A DNA stretch of 64,000 nt, taken from contig NZ_CP012836.1 of NCBI RefSeq assembly GCF_001593605.1, positions 2,360,501 through 2,424,500 on the forward strand, in the 5' to 3' direction. The notes below the pieces were generated by a model. That model had not been told where the DNA came from. It ran no database searches and saw only the letters and a list, made by a program, of their open reading frames with translations. This document shows, piece by piece, positions 32,087-40,166 of this stretch; the first letter of the stretch is position 1, and the number at the start of each line of letters is the position of its first letter. Source of the DNA: Algoriphagus sanaruensis. GTDB lineage: Bacteria > Bacteroidota > Bacteroidia > Cytophagales > Cyclobacteriaceae. Both the position numbers and the translations under genes were made by a program.

Positions 32087-33484
32087 ATGGATAAATCCCT
32101 CAATGCTCCCAAAAAACTTACTGTAGTGATCGCTGGAGCGGGAGGATATATCGGTTCTTGGTTTATTGAAAAATACCGGGATTCATATCACCTAATCGGG
32201 TTGAGCAGAAAGAAAGTCAAATCTAATCCCTATCCTGAAGTCGAGTGGCGGCAAGTTGAATTGTATTCAATTACTTCGACTGTAGAAGCGTTAAAGGGAG
32301 TGGATGTTGCCATCTATTTGGTTCATTCCATGAATGCTTCTACGCGATTAAATCAAGGTTCATTCGAGGATACTGATTTACTTTTAGCAGATAATTTTAG
32401 CCGAGCTGCTGAATTGAACGGGGTAAAGCAAATTGTTTATTTAGGCGGTCTTTTGCCTGATGAACAAGAAGATTCCTTGTCCAGACATCTCAAAAGCCGT
32501 CTGGAAGTGGAGCAGACTTTAGGCTCCCGATCAGCAAAGCTAACTGCCATTCGAGCCTCGATTATTGTTGGGCCTGGAGGTTCTAGTTTTGATATGATCA
32601 AAAATTTGGTGGATCGCCTTCCAATTTTGATGTGTCCGAAATGGACGGAGTCAGTGACTCAACCTATTTCACTTCAGGACACTTTGGAAATTTTGGATTT
32701 CTGCATCGGAAATCCTTCCTACTATCATAAAACGATTGAAATCGGAAGCCCTGAAATCCTGAGCTATAAGGAGATGTTGAAGCGAACAGCCGAAGTGTTG
32801 GGTAAAAGAAGGATTATATTTTCTGTTCCTGTATTCTCATTGGGGTTTTCAAAATTTTGGGTAGGCTTATTTGGTGATAGTCCTCCTCAGCTGGTTTCAC
32901 CTTTGGTTGAAAGCTTAAAACATACCTTGACTGTCCATTCAAAATACAAATTCTCAGGCAAGGAACTAACCTATTTGACCTTTGATCAAGCGGTTCATTT
33001 TGCCTTAGAATCCAAAGAAAGGCCGAATTTACCCACTTTCCATTATTCGGTTGGTGCCAAAAATACCGTGAGATCGATTCAACGATTTTCAAATTCCAAT
33101 CGCAACTCGGCACTTTGGGTAGCAAATCGATATGCCATTTGGCTTCCAAGCTTTTTCCGATTTTTGATTAATGGAAAAGTGACAGAACGTGGAGACTTGG
33201 GATTTCATCTGCTCTGGGGTAAAAAGCCGATGCTACAACTTACCCAGATCCCTGACCGAAGTGACGAGCAGCGGCAACTGTTTTATATCACAGGCGGCTG
33301 GTTGGTGAAGCGATTTGATTATGGATGGTTAGAATTTAGAGAGGTCTTAGACAGCCGATACATTATTTCAGCCATTCATGAATTTGTGCCTCGATTGCCT
33401 TGGTTTGTCTATGTGCATACCCAAGCAAAATTGCACCTTTGGGTGATGAACCGATTTAAAAAGTACTTAAGTAAAAAGAGTTAA
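32087..33484 (+). CDS. NmrA-like NAD(P)-binding oxidoreductase with C-terminal DUF2867
   Basis: This 465-residue protein is cytoplasmic or membrane-associated. Residues ~10-300 are an atypical short-chain dehydrogenase: VVIAGAGGYIGSWF is the nucleotide motif, VDVAIYLVHSMNAS follows the fourth strand, and VKQIVYLGGLLPDE precedes the region equivalent to the catalytic one. The last ~150 residues match DUF2867, with LGFHLLWG, GGWLVKRFDYGWLEFRE and a terminal helix with Trp/His (HLWVMNRFKKYL). This architecture is widespread and annotated as an SDR oxidoreductase without known substrate. The start at 32087 is set by the terminator occupying the preceding 41 bases. It starts right after that T-tract, so its promoter may be within the preceding region. 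Confidence 0.82.
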   Translation: MDKSLNAPKKLTVVIAGAGGYIGSWFIEKYRDSYHLIGLSRKKVKSNPYPEVEWRQVELYSITSTVEALKGVDVAIYLVHSMNASTRLNQGSFEDTDLLLADNFSRAAELNGVKQIVYLGGLLPDEQEDSLSRHLKSRLEVEQTLGSRSAKLTAIRASIIVGPGGSSFDMIKNLVDRLPILMCPKWTESVTQPISLQDTLEILDFCIGNPSYYHKTIEIGSPEILSYKEMLKRTAEVLGKRRIIFSVPVFSLGFSKFWVGLFGDSPPQLVSPLVESLKHTLTVHSKYKFSGKELTYLTFDQAVHFALESKERPNLPTFHYSVGAKNTVRSIQRFSNSNRNSALWVANRYAIWLPSFFRFLINGKVTERGDLGFHLLWGKKPMLQLTQIPDRSDEQRQLFYITGGWLVKRFDYGWLEFREVLDSRYIISAIHEFVPRLPWFVYVHTQAKLHLWVMNRFKKYLSKKS

Positions 33485-33551
33485 AAGAACTTGCTTCTTT
33501 TAGAATTGACTAGATTTAACTCAACCAAACTATTTGAATACGACCATTTCT

Positions 33552-34499
33552 ATGAAAATACTTCAATTCAAAAACGGAGACCATTTGCCAATATTGGGTT
33601 TAGGGACTTGGAAAAGTAAACCCGGAGAAGTAAGACAGGCAGTATATTGGGCTATTGAGGCCGGTTATAGACATATTGATTGTGCAGCTATTTACCAAAA
33701 CGAGCGAGAAGTGGGGCAAGGAATTGCCGATGCGATAGGGGATGGATTGGTAAAACGACAAGATTTATTCATTACTTCCAAGCTTTGGAATGATTCTCAT
33801 CGACACGATGACGTCAAACCCGCTTTGGAAAAAACACTTACTGACCTCAGATTGGATTATCTTGATTTGTATTTGATCCATTGGCCAATCGCATTTAAAC
33901 GTGGGGTTTCTTTTGCTACACTCAGAGAGGAGTTTTATACCTACCAAGATGTTCCTTTGGCTCAGACTTGGGAAGGCATGCAGGATCAAAAGATGTCTGC
34001 TTTGACCCGCCATATCGGAGTATCCAATTTTAACCAAAAGAAGTTGAAGGAAATCCTAGACCTTGGTGGGGAAAAGCCAGAAATGAATCAGATTGAGCTT
34101 CATCCATTTCTTCCTCAGCAGTCTTTGGTAGATTTTTGCAAAGCAAATGACCTCTTAGTTACTGCTTATTCTCCATTAGGCTCACCAGATTCTAGAGCTG
34201 ATAGACATAAGAATGATCCTAAGCTTCTGGAAAATCCAGTCGTCCAAGAAATCGCCTCTAAGCATGGGGCGTCGATTGGACAAGTGTTAATCGCCTGGTC
34301 TATTGCTAGAGATATAGCAGTTATTCCTAAATCAATTAATCAAGGAAGGATTATTGATAATTTGAAATCAGCAGACCTCGTACTAGATGAGAAGGATATG
34401 AAGTCACTTTCAGAGATTGGAATCAACCATCGTTTTGTGGATGGCTCGTTCTTCACTGGTCCCCAAAGTCCATACAAATTGGCCGATCTTTGGGATTAA
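33552..34499 (+). CDS. Aldo/keto reductase
   Basis: This 315-residue NADPH-dependent aldo/keto reductase reduces aldehydes or keto sugars in the cytoplasm. The catalytic tetrad is visible as D43 and Y48 (HIDCAAIYQNE), K77 (FITSKLW) and H110 (YLIHWP). IGVSNFNQKKL, NQIELHPFLPQ and VIPKSINQGRIIDN are the family and cofactor blocks. The start is the ATG at 33552; an upstream in-frame TTG adds six residues with no support. It is the gene before a strong terminator, apparently monocistronic. Substrate specificity cannot be read from the sequence. Confidence 0.93.
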   Translation: MKILQFKNGDHLPILGLGTWKSKPGEVRQAVYWAIEAGYRHIDCAAIYQNEREVGQGIADAIGDGLVKRQDLFITSKLWNDSHRHDDVKPALEKTLTDLRLDYLDLYLIHWPIAFKRGVSFATLREEFYTYQDVPLAQTWEGMQDQKMSALTRHIGVSNFNQKKLKEILDLGGEKPEMNQIELHPFLPQQSLVDFCKANDLLVTAYSPLGSPDSRADRHKNDPKLLENPVVQEIASKHGASIGQVLIAWSIARDIAVIPKSINQGRIIDNLKSADLVLDEKDMKSLSEIGINHRFVDGSFFTGPQSPYKLADLWD

Positions 34500-34513
34500 G
34501 GTTATAAAAAATG

Positions 34514-34553
34514 AAAAGGCCCTCAGGAATCTAAATTTCTTGAGGGCCTTTTT
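34514..34553. terminator. Intrinsic terminator between aldo/keto reductase and TrpF-like genes
   Basis: A 12-base perfect stem (34514-34525 and 34541-34552) with core GGCCCTCA continues inward with a weaker stem. The T-tract on one side and A-tract on the other suit both convergent genes. Confidence 0.88.
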
Positions 34554-34560
34554 GCTTGGA

Positions 34561-35181
34561 TTAATCCTCGATTTCGAGGCTTTCCAAAATATCAGCCATC
34601 TGATCAAAGTCTCTTAATCCTGGTTTGATTTCCTCACCACCGTCCAAGGCTAATCCGCTTAAAGGCAAAGAACTCAAAAGCGTTTCAACCGAATCAGGAG
34701 TGATAGTTCCTCCATAAATAATTTTGAAATTCTGAGCTAAATCTGAAATAGTAGATGGGATAGATTTATCGCTCAAATTTGAATCATTGGTTAGTAGCAA
34801 GTGGATCTGGATTCCATCTAGATTTTGAGTATTTCTGCTTAAGTACTGTTCGACTGAATCCAAGTCTACTTTCCAAATCAACTCATACTCCTGATTTGCG
34901 AATTCCAAGAGTGAGGACAGATCATCATGTTGAATCCAAGTGATACCAGGATATTGGGAAAGGATTTCTCGGATTTCACTAGATGAAAGGGCATTAAACT
35001 CTCCACATAATTCAATTCCTGAAATCCAACCAGAGATTTCTTGGAATTGGGAAGGAGCAACATAATTGGAAGAACCTGTTTCCAATGAAAATCCCAACAC
35101 CGAGACATCCATTCCCGCACAGTACCGAGCGTCAGTCAAGTGGGTGATGCTATTTATTTTTACAAAGGTTCGAAGAGCCAT
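34561..35181 (-). CDS. Phosphoribosylanthranilate-isomerase-like protein lacking the catalytic Cys
   Basis: This is a 206-residue TIM-barrel-type protein resembling TrpF. The opening FVKINSITHLTDARYCAGMDVSVLGFSLE follows the TrpF pattern VKICGIT...DA..A...G.D..GF.F, but the general-base cysteine is replaced by Asn10. The end, IIYGGTITPDSVETLL and GLALDGGEEIKPGLRDF, follows the TrpF phosphate-binding loops. Loss of the catalytic Cys makes isomerase activity doubtful. No other trp biosynthesis genes are near (trpS is 14 kb away and is not biosynthetic). The start uses ATG 35181 over a TTG two codons upstream. It may be a diverged paralogue with another role; sequence similarity is moderate. Confidence 0.65.
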   Translation of the reverse strand: MALRTFVKINSITHLTDARYCAGMDVSVLGFSLETGSSNYVAPSQFQEISGWISGIELCGEFNALSSSEIREILSQYPGITWIQHDDLSSLLEFANQEYELIWKVDLDSVEQYLSRNTQNLDGIQIHLLLTNDSNLSDKSIPSTISDLAQNFKIIYGGTITPDSVETLLSSLPLSGLALDGGEEIKPGLRDFDQMADILESLEIED

Positions 35182-35308
35182 GACCAAAATTATTTAGCCA
35201 CGAAGGTAATTGATGCTTATTTTTGAGAAAAGGAAAAACAAAATTTTGAAAATTTTGGTGTTCCAAGCCATCTCCTCAGAATTAGCGTTATTTTTAATTT
35301 TGAAAATC

Positions 35309-35986
35309 ATGGACGTGAAATCGATAAAATTTTTACTCATTGCCCTTTGTATGCCGTTTTTCTCCTGTGAGGAAAAATTTGAGCCCTTTGGGGCTGGTAT
35401 TGATACTTCATTTCAACCCTTGGATATTGGTTCCTATTGGATTTACGAGGTGGATCAAACGATCTATTTCGGAGAAAATGATTCAGAATCAGATCAGTTT
35501 TTCTACCGTGATCGGATTAGGACTTTTTATTTAAGTGCACAAAATGAGCCCGTATTTGTGGTGGAGCGTGCAAAATCTTATGATCAGGTATTTTGGGTTA
35601 CCGAATTGGAATATACGCTTGATTTAAGAGAGAATTTATTGGTGAGAACCATTCAAAATCAACCGGTTGTTGTCCTGAATTTCCCGATGACGGATGGAAA
35701 AGCATGGGATGGAATGGTATTTCAGCCACGAGATCCTGATGAATTTGAAACGGTGATTTTGGATGAAGTTGATGGATCGAAGCGAATTAAAGTTATTCAA
35801 GAAGAATTTGACGATTTGATAACTCTCAGAGATAATCGATATGAAATCTACGGAGAGAAGGTTGGAATGATCGAAAAGTTGGATGAAGTGATTTCCTATT
35901 GTTCCCGTAATGATTGTTTGGGAGATCAGCTGATTGATGGAGGGTATAGTGTTTTTATGAAATTGGTGGATTATGGTAAGAATTAA
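35309..35986 (+). CDS. Lipoprotein of unknown function
   Basis: This 225-residue exported lipoprotein has the lipobox FFSC (Cys18), preceded by a short hydrophobic signal. I do not recognise a family with certainty. The mature part is rich in acidic and aromatic residues and predicted strand: FQPLDIGSYWIYEVDQTIYFGE, LSAQNEPVFVVERAKS and DKAWDGMVFQP-like segments. That type is common in Cytophagales surface lipoproteins. The YxIYEVD opening is shared with other lipoproteins of unknown role. It overlaps the subtilase gene by 14 bases, so the pair is co-expressed. Helping fold, inhibit or anchor that protease is possible but unproven. The ATG at 35309 begins the signal; upstream in-frame starts add an unrelated leader. 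Confidence 0.65.
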   Translation: MDVKSIKFLLIALCMPFFSCEEKFEPFGAGIDTSFQPLDIGSYWIYEVDQTIYFGENDSESDQFFYRDRIRTFYLSAQNEPVFVVERAKSYDQVFWVTELEYTLDLRENLLVRTIQNQPVVVLNFPMTDGKAWDGMVFQPRDPDEFETVILDEVDGSKRIKVIQEEFDDLITLRDNRYEIYGEKVGMIEKLDEVISYCSRNDCLGDQLIDGGYSVFMKLVDYGKN

Positions 35987-37634
35987 AATCTTGTTTTTAA
36001 TCGGTTTTTTAGGATTTGCTGCGGTTGCTTTTGGGCAAGATCGATATGCTGTTTATTTTAAATACAAGCCGCAAGAAAGTTTCACCCTGACTAATGCTGG
36101 AGAATTTTTGACCCCAAAAGCAATAGCTAGAAGAACGCGGGAGGGAATAAACGCTGATAGTTTGGATTTACCCGTTTCTGCTAAATACATAGATCAAGTT
36201 CAGGATAAAGCTGATTATCTTTTGTATTCCAGCAAATGGATGAATGCGTTGGTCTTAGTAACAGACGAAAGTCGGAAAATTGAAATTGAGAAATTACCAT
36301 TTGTAGATCGAGTGGAACTAGTTGCAAAGGGTTTTTTGGTCAATCCCAACGCAAGAATAACTTACAAACTTCGAGTCAGTACGACCCTTGAAACTTGTAA
36401 AGAACCCAAATTCAATGAACGATTAATGGCTGCTGAATCCAATTCGTATGATTTTCAAAATCAATTAATTGGAATCGATAAAATGCATGAAGAAGGGTTT
36501 ACAGGAAAAGGAATTACGATTGCCGTTTTTGATGCCGGTTTTCCTGGGGTAAAGAATGCAGCTGCTTTTTCACACTTATTCGATGGAAATAAGATTATTG
36601 GGCAAAAAGACTTGGTAAGACCTTGGAATCAGGAAGTGTTCATGGATAATCAACATGGAACAAATGTCTTATCCTTAATAGCAGCATACCAACCTGATAA
36701 AATGATTGCTGGAGCTTATGATTCGGAATACATTTTAGCAATCACAGAAGAGGTTGCTACCGAATATCGAATTGAAGAATTTAATTGGGTAAGAGCCGCG
36801 GAGTATTCAGATAGTTTAGGGGCAGATATTATCAATAGTTCGCTAGGATACTGGGATTTTGATGATCTAGCGATGAATTATTCATTAGAAGATCTGGATG
36901 GGAAAACTGCTACCATTACCAAAGGCGCCTCTATTGCTGCTCAAAAAGGGATTTTAGTAGTAAACAGTGTTGGAAATTATGGGGGACGAGGGGCTTCAAG
37001 TTTAGTAGCGCCTGCAGATGCCGAAGGGATTTTAGCTATTGGCTCAGTCACTCAAGAAGGAGCGGTATCGGGATTCAGCTCTAGAGGTCCTACAGGTGAT
37101 GGAAGAATAAAGCCAGATTTAACTGCTTTCGGGCAAGCCCCAGTGTTGGTTTATGCGAATGGAGCTATTGGAGCTGGGCAAGGAACATCATTTTCTGCGC
37201 CTCAAATTACAGCCCTGGCAGCAGGCCTTTGGGAAGCTAGACCCGAATGGACCAAAGACCAATTGATTTTAAACCTAATTAGAAGTGCTACCAAAAGCGA
37301 AGATCCTGATAATGACCTTGGATATGGTATTCCCAATTTTTTGGATGCCTATTATGGTGAAATTTTGGCTATCGAGGAGATTGAAAAGCCAGAATACCGG
37401 ATCTTTCCAAATCCATTAATTAATTCTGAGCTATCAATTCAATTTGGTAATGGATATCAAGCCTATTTCGAATTGATCGATGGCTCTGGAAGGACTTTTC
37501 AATCACAGGTTTTGATAAGGAGTTCAATAAAAGAAAATTACCAAGTAGACTTAGGCTCAATCAAGCCTGGCTTGTATTTAATTAGGCTTCGAGAAGGAGG
37601 GGATTTTTATCAAACTAAACTGTTGAAAAAATAA
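35973..37634 (+). CDS. T9SS-secreted subtilisin-like serine peptidase (S8)
   Basis: This 553-residue secreted protease has a signal peptide of residues 1-21 (ending VAFGQ) and a prodomain up to ~150. The S8 catalytic domain has D187 (AVFDAGFPG), H228 (NQHGTNV) and S406 (GTSFSAP), with the oxyanion-type Asn in INSSLG / VNSVGN. All three catalytic residues are present, so it should be active. The last ~80 residues (YRIFPNPLINSELSIQFG onward, ending YQTKLLKK) form the type IX secretion sorting domain. It starts inside the upstream lipoprotein gene (14-base overlap). It probably acts at the cell surface or in the medium; the substrate is unknown. Confidence 0.92.
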   Translation: MVRIKILFLIGFLGFAAVAFGQDRYAVYFKYKPQESFTLTNAGEFLTPKAIARRTREGINADSLDLPVSAKYIDQVQDKADYLLYSSKWMNALVLVTDESRKIEIEKLPFVDRVELVAKGFLVNPNARITYKLRVSTTLETCKEPKFNERLMAAESNSYDFQNQLIGIDKMHEEGFTGKGITIAVFDAGFPGVKNAAAFSHLFDGNKIIGQKDLVRPWNQEVFMDNQHGTNVLSLIAAYQPDKMIAGAYDSEYILAITEEVATEYRIEEFNWVRAAEYSDSLGADIINSSLGYWDFDDLAMNYSLEDLDGKTATITKGASIAAQKGILVVNSVGNYGGRGASSLVAPADAEGILAIGSVTQEGAVSGFSSRGPTGDGRIKPDLTAFGQAPVLVYANGAIGAGQGTSFSAPQITALAAGLWEARPEWTKDQLILNLIRSATKSEDPDNDLGYGIPNFLDAYYGEILAIEEIEKPEYRIFPNPLINSELSIQFGNGYQAYFELIDGSGRTFQSQVLIRSSIKENYQVDLGSIKPGLYLIRLREGGDFYQTKLLKK

Positions 37635-37688
37635 AATTGACGTAAAATTCGATTTCCTTAGCCTGAAAAATCATCCAAAATTAAAATC

Positions 37689-38357
37689 ATGTCTGTTCAA
37701 ATTGCTCCTTCAATCCTTGCCGCAGATTTTGCCAATATTCAGCAGGAAGTTACCATGCTCAATGAATCTCAGGCAGATTGGATTCATGTAGATATCATGG
37801 ATGGGGTATTTGTACCTAATATTTCATTCGGTTTACCGGTGACTCAAGCGATTCACAACCATGCTAAAAAGCCTCTGGATGTACATTTAATGATTGTTAA
37901 TCCTGATCAATATTTGTCTGCATTTCGAGAGGCTGGTGCTGAAGTATTGACGGTTCATTATGAGGCTTGTACGCATTTGAATCGTACCATTCAATTTATA
38001 AAATCATTAGGTGCGAAAGCGGGTGTTGCCATTAATCCCCATACACCAGTGGATTTACTTTCTGATTGCATCCAAGATTTGGACTTGGTTTGTGTGATGT
38101 CAGTCAATCCTGGGTTCGGTGGTCAGAAATTTATTTCAAATACCTTCCAAAAAATTGCAAGATTAAAGGAGCTTATTCTGGCTAAAAATTCAAAAGCATG
38201 GATTGAAGTGGATGGAGGAGTGAGTAGTACCAATGCCTCGGAATTAATTAAAGTTGGGGCTGATATCCTTGTTGCAGGAAGTTTTGTTTTTTCCTCTTCG
38301 GATCCCAAAGCCACTATAAAACGATTGAAAGACTCTTTTCCAAGTGCTCAAATTTGA
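37689..38357 (+). CDS. rpe: Ribulose-phosphate 3-epimerase
   Basis: This 222-residue TIM-barrel epimerase interconverts ribulose-5-phosphate and xylulose-5-phosphate in the pentose phosphate pathway. It begins SVQIAPSILAADFANI, contains HVDIMDGVFVPNISFG with the first catalytic Asp and metal-binding His, then VMSVNPGFGGQKF, and WIEVDGGVSSTNASELIKVGAD with the second catalytic Asp. Length and motifs match the family. It stands alone, 54 bases after the subtilase gene and 103 bases before a small secreted-protein gene. Confidence 0.97.
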   Translation: MSVQIAPSILAADFANIQQEVTMLNESQADWIHVDIMDGVFVPNISFGLPVTQAIHNHAKKPLDVHLMIVNPDQYLSAFREAGAEVLTVHYEACTHLNRTIQFIKSLGAKAGVAINPHTPVDLLSDCIQDLDLVCVMSVNPGFGGQKFISNTFQKIARLKELILAKNSKAWIEVDGGVSSTNASELIKVGADILVAGSFVFSSSDPKATIKRLKDSFPSAQI

Positions 38358-38460
38358 CTTTACCGCTTATCATAAAATATCTTAAATAAGACTTTTTGGG
38401 TTGTTTTTTCTTTTTGGATGGGTTTTATTGAAAATTGTATCAATTTAAACCTAAAGAATT

Positions 38461-38958
38461 ATGAGAAAATTTTGGATGTTTTTGGCTCTTTTTGGAGGCT
38501 TAAGTTTGACGTCATTGGCGCAGGAATCTTCAGAAAATGAAGGTGTTACTGAAGATGAGCTGAAAAAATATGCAGCTATGGAGGTGAAGACTTCTGAATT
38601 TGTGGAGTCTAAGACGGATGAGCTTAGAAAAATGATCCTTGAAAATGAAATTTTCAAAGGAGGCGCTAGGTATAATGAGATCAAGGCTGCTTGGGGAGAT
38701 GAGGCTAAAATGACAGAAGCCAATGTGACCGATGAGGAAAAGGCTGCCTACCAAGCAGTTCAGGATTTTCAGTCCTCTTTAACTGATGTGGTGAAGGAGT
38801 TTAAGACTAATCTTATTATGGATGAGGAAGTCTTAGGAGCAGGAACTTACAATAAAGTCCTGTCTGCAACCAAAGAGGATCCAGCTCTTAAGGAAAAACT
38901 CGACCAGTTGATTTCTGAATTGAAGGCAGCTAATAAAGAAGACGGAGACGGTCAATAA
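38461..38958 (+). CDS. Small secreted protein of unknown function
   Basis: This 165-residue protein has a signal peptide ending SLAQ (about 20 residues). The mature part is highly charged, rich in Glu and Lys, and helical (EDELKKYAAMEVKTSEFVESKTDELRKMILENE, then EEKAAYQAVQDFQSSLTDVVKEFKTNL). I see no Cys pair, lipobox or catalytic motif. A periplasmic helical protein of the DUF4168-like type is possible but not convincing. A terminator follows. Upstream, rpe is on the same strand but 103 bases away. Confidence 0.6.
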   Translation: MRKFWMFLALFGGLSLTSLAQESSENEGVTEDELKKYAAMEVKTSEFVESKTDELRKMILENEIFKGGARYNEIKAAWGDEAKMTEANVTDEEKAAYQAVQDFQSSLTDVVKEFKTNLIMDEEVLGAGTYNKVLSATKEDPALKEKLDQLISELKAANKEDGDGQ

Positions 38959-38980
38959 TTAGGAATTCTTAAAAAGATGG

Positions 38981-39012
38981 AAAAGAAGCTCCCTTGGTGG
39001 AGCTTCTTTTTT
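38981..39012 (+). terminator. Intrinsic terminator after the small secreted-protein gene
   Basis: A 12-base perfect stem (38981-38992 and 38999-39010) with core GAAGCTCC and a 6-base loop is followed by further Ts. Confidence 0.9.
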
Positions 39013-39053
39013 TATTTTCACACCAAATATTTCATTTCATCGTTAAGTCTTCC

Positions 39054-40073
39054 ATGAAGAATTGTACTGTTTATTGCTTGGGTCTATTGATGCTGTTGGG
39101 TTTCCAAAATTTAGGATTTGCTCAAGATGATATTTTTGGAATAACCAACAAAGCGAAAAATCCCAAGAGTGAATCATCAGTAGGCAACGCTGCTCGAACA
39201 GTTTTGGAAATGTTTAGTCTGGAGGTTTCTGGAGGTGGGGCATATCATCTAATGAACATGCAATTTCTTTCGGATCGACCCTCTCTATATCCAATAAGTC
39301 CGATTCAAGGCTTAGATACCTACCAATATTCTGTCAATGATACCCTGGCTCTTTCTTCTAATCAGTGGATTTCGCCATTATTCAATGGTGGAATTAGGCT
39401 TAGTTTGTTTAATCTTATTACCATAGGTGGAGGCTTTGGCAAAGAGTGGGGGAGACTTGACCCAATGAGAGGAAACGAGCATGAATTTGCTTTTGAAGGA
39501 GGTACCTACCAGCTTTCAAAAACTTATGGCACGGCAGGCTTGGTAATATGGGATGCTTCGAAAAGGAGATCATTTTTAAAATGGCAATACCGAAAATACA
39601 GCAGTAATAACCTCTATATGCAATCCGAACTTCGGCAGCGAGCAAGACAGCTATATCCTTGGAGGTTTATCATAGAAGGGGAATTTGGAAAAATGAAACT
39701 ATCCAAGTTTGTTTCTTCCAATTTAACTGCTCAAACCCCCAATTATCAGCCTAGGTTGGCTGTTTCCGATAATCCTTATTTTGGAGCATCCTTGCGAATT
39801 GAACGAGAAATATCAGATTATGCCAAGGTCTTTTTAAAGGGAGGAGTAGAATTCCGAGAATTTACTTTTTCGGCCTCTGATTTTTCAGAATCCCAATTGA
39901 TTAAACAACAAGTTTTTGGCTTGCAGGCAGGATTGGCAATGACACTTCCCGGAACTAAACGATGCAAAATCCAAGGTTGTGGAGTGGTCATGAAGCATAT
40001 GCATGATGGAATTGAGTTTAGAGGAAGCTCGATTTTTAGATTTCAAAACCGAAAAATTGGACAATGGTATTGA
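39054..40073 (+). CDS. Probable outer-membrane or envelope protein of unknown function
   Basis: This 339-residue protein has a signal peptide of about 23 residues (MKNCTVYCLGLLMLL...GFAQ). The mature part contains many alternating strand-like segments with aromatic residues (LEVSGGGAYHLMNMQFL, LFNLITIGGGFG, ASLRIEREISDYAKVFLKGGVEFRE) as in small outer-membrane barrels. It ends RKIGQWY, close to an aromatic-terminated outer-membrane protein. A short basic Cys-containing segment (GTKRCKIQGCGVV with MKHMHDG) precedes the end. I do not recognise the family. The ATG at 39054 is used because it starts the signal; a longer frame reading through the preceding terminator is rejected. Confidence 0.6.
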   Translation: MKNCTVYCLGLLMLLGFQNLGFAQDDIFGITNKAKNPKSESSVGNAARTVLEMFSLEVSGGGAYHLMNMQFLSDRPSLYPISPIQGLDTYQYSVNDTLALSSNQWISPLFNGGIRLSLFNLITIGGGFGKEWGRLDPMRGNEHEFAFEGGTYQLSKTYGTAGLVIWDASKRRSFLKWQYRKYSSNNLYMQSELRQRARQLYPWRFIIEGEFGKMKLSKFVSSNLTAQTPNYQPRLAVSDNPYFGASLRIEREISDYAKVFLKGGVEFREFTFSASDFSESQLIKQQVFGLQAGLAMTLPGTKRCKIQGCGVVMKHMHDGIEFRGSSIFRFQNRKIGQWY

Positions 40074-40166
40074 TTACCAATAGGCTTCCATCAAGTTAAA
40101 ATCCACCTTTCATAACCTTGATGTTTTTACTATCTTGCGGCTTAATTACGCGCGAAAAAGCACTTT

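Noticed and set aside
33485..33520. An AAAAGAA/TTCTTTT hairpin after the NmrA/DUF2867 gene
   Set aside because: It is entirely short and A/T-rich with no T-tract after it, so not a convincing terminator.
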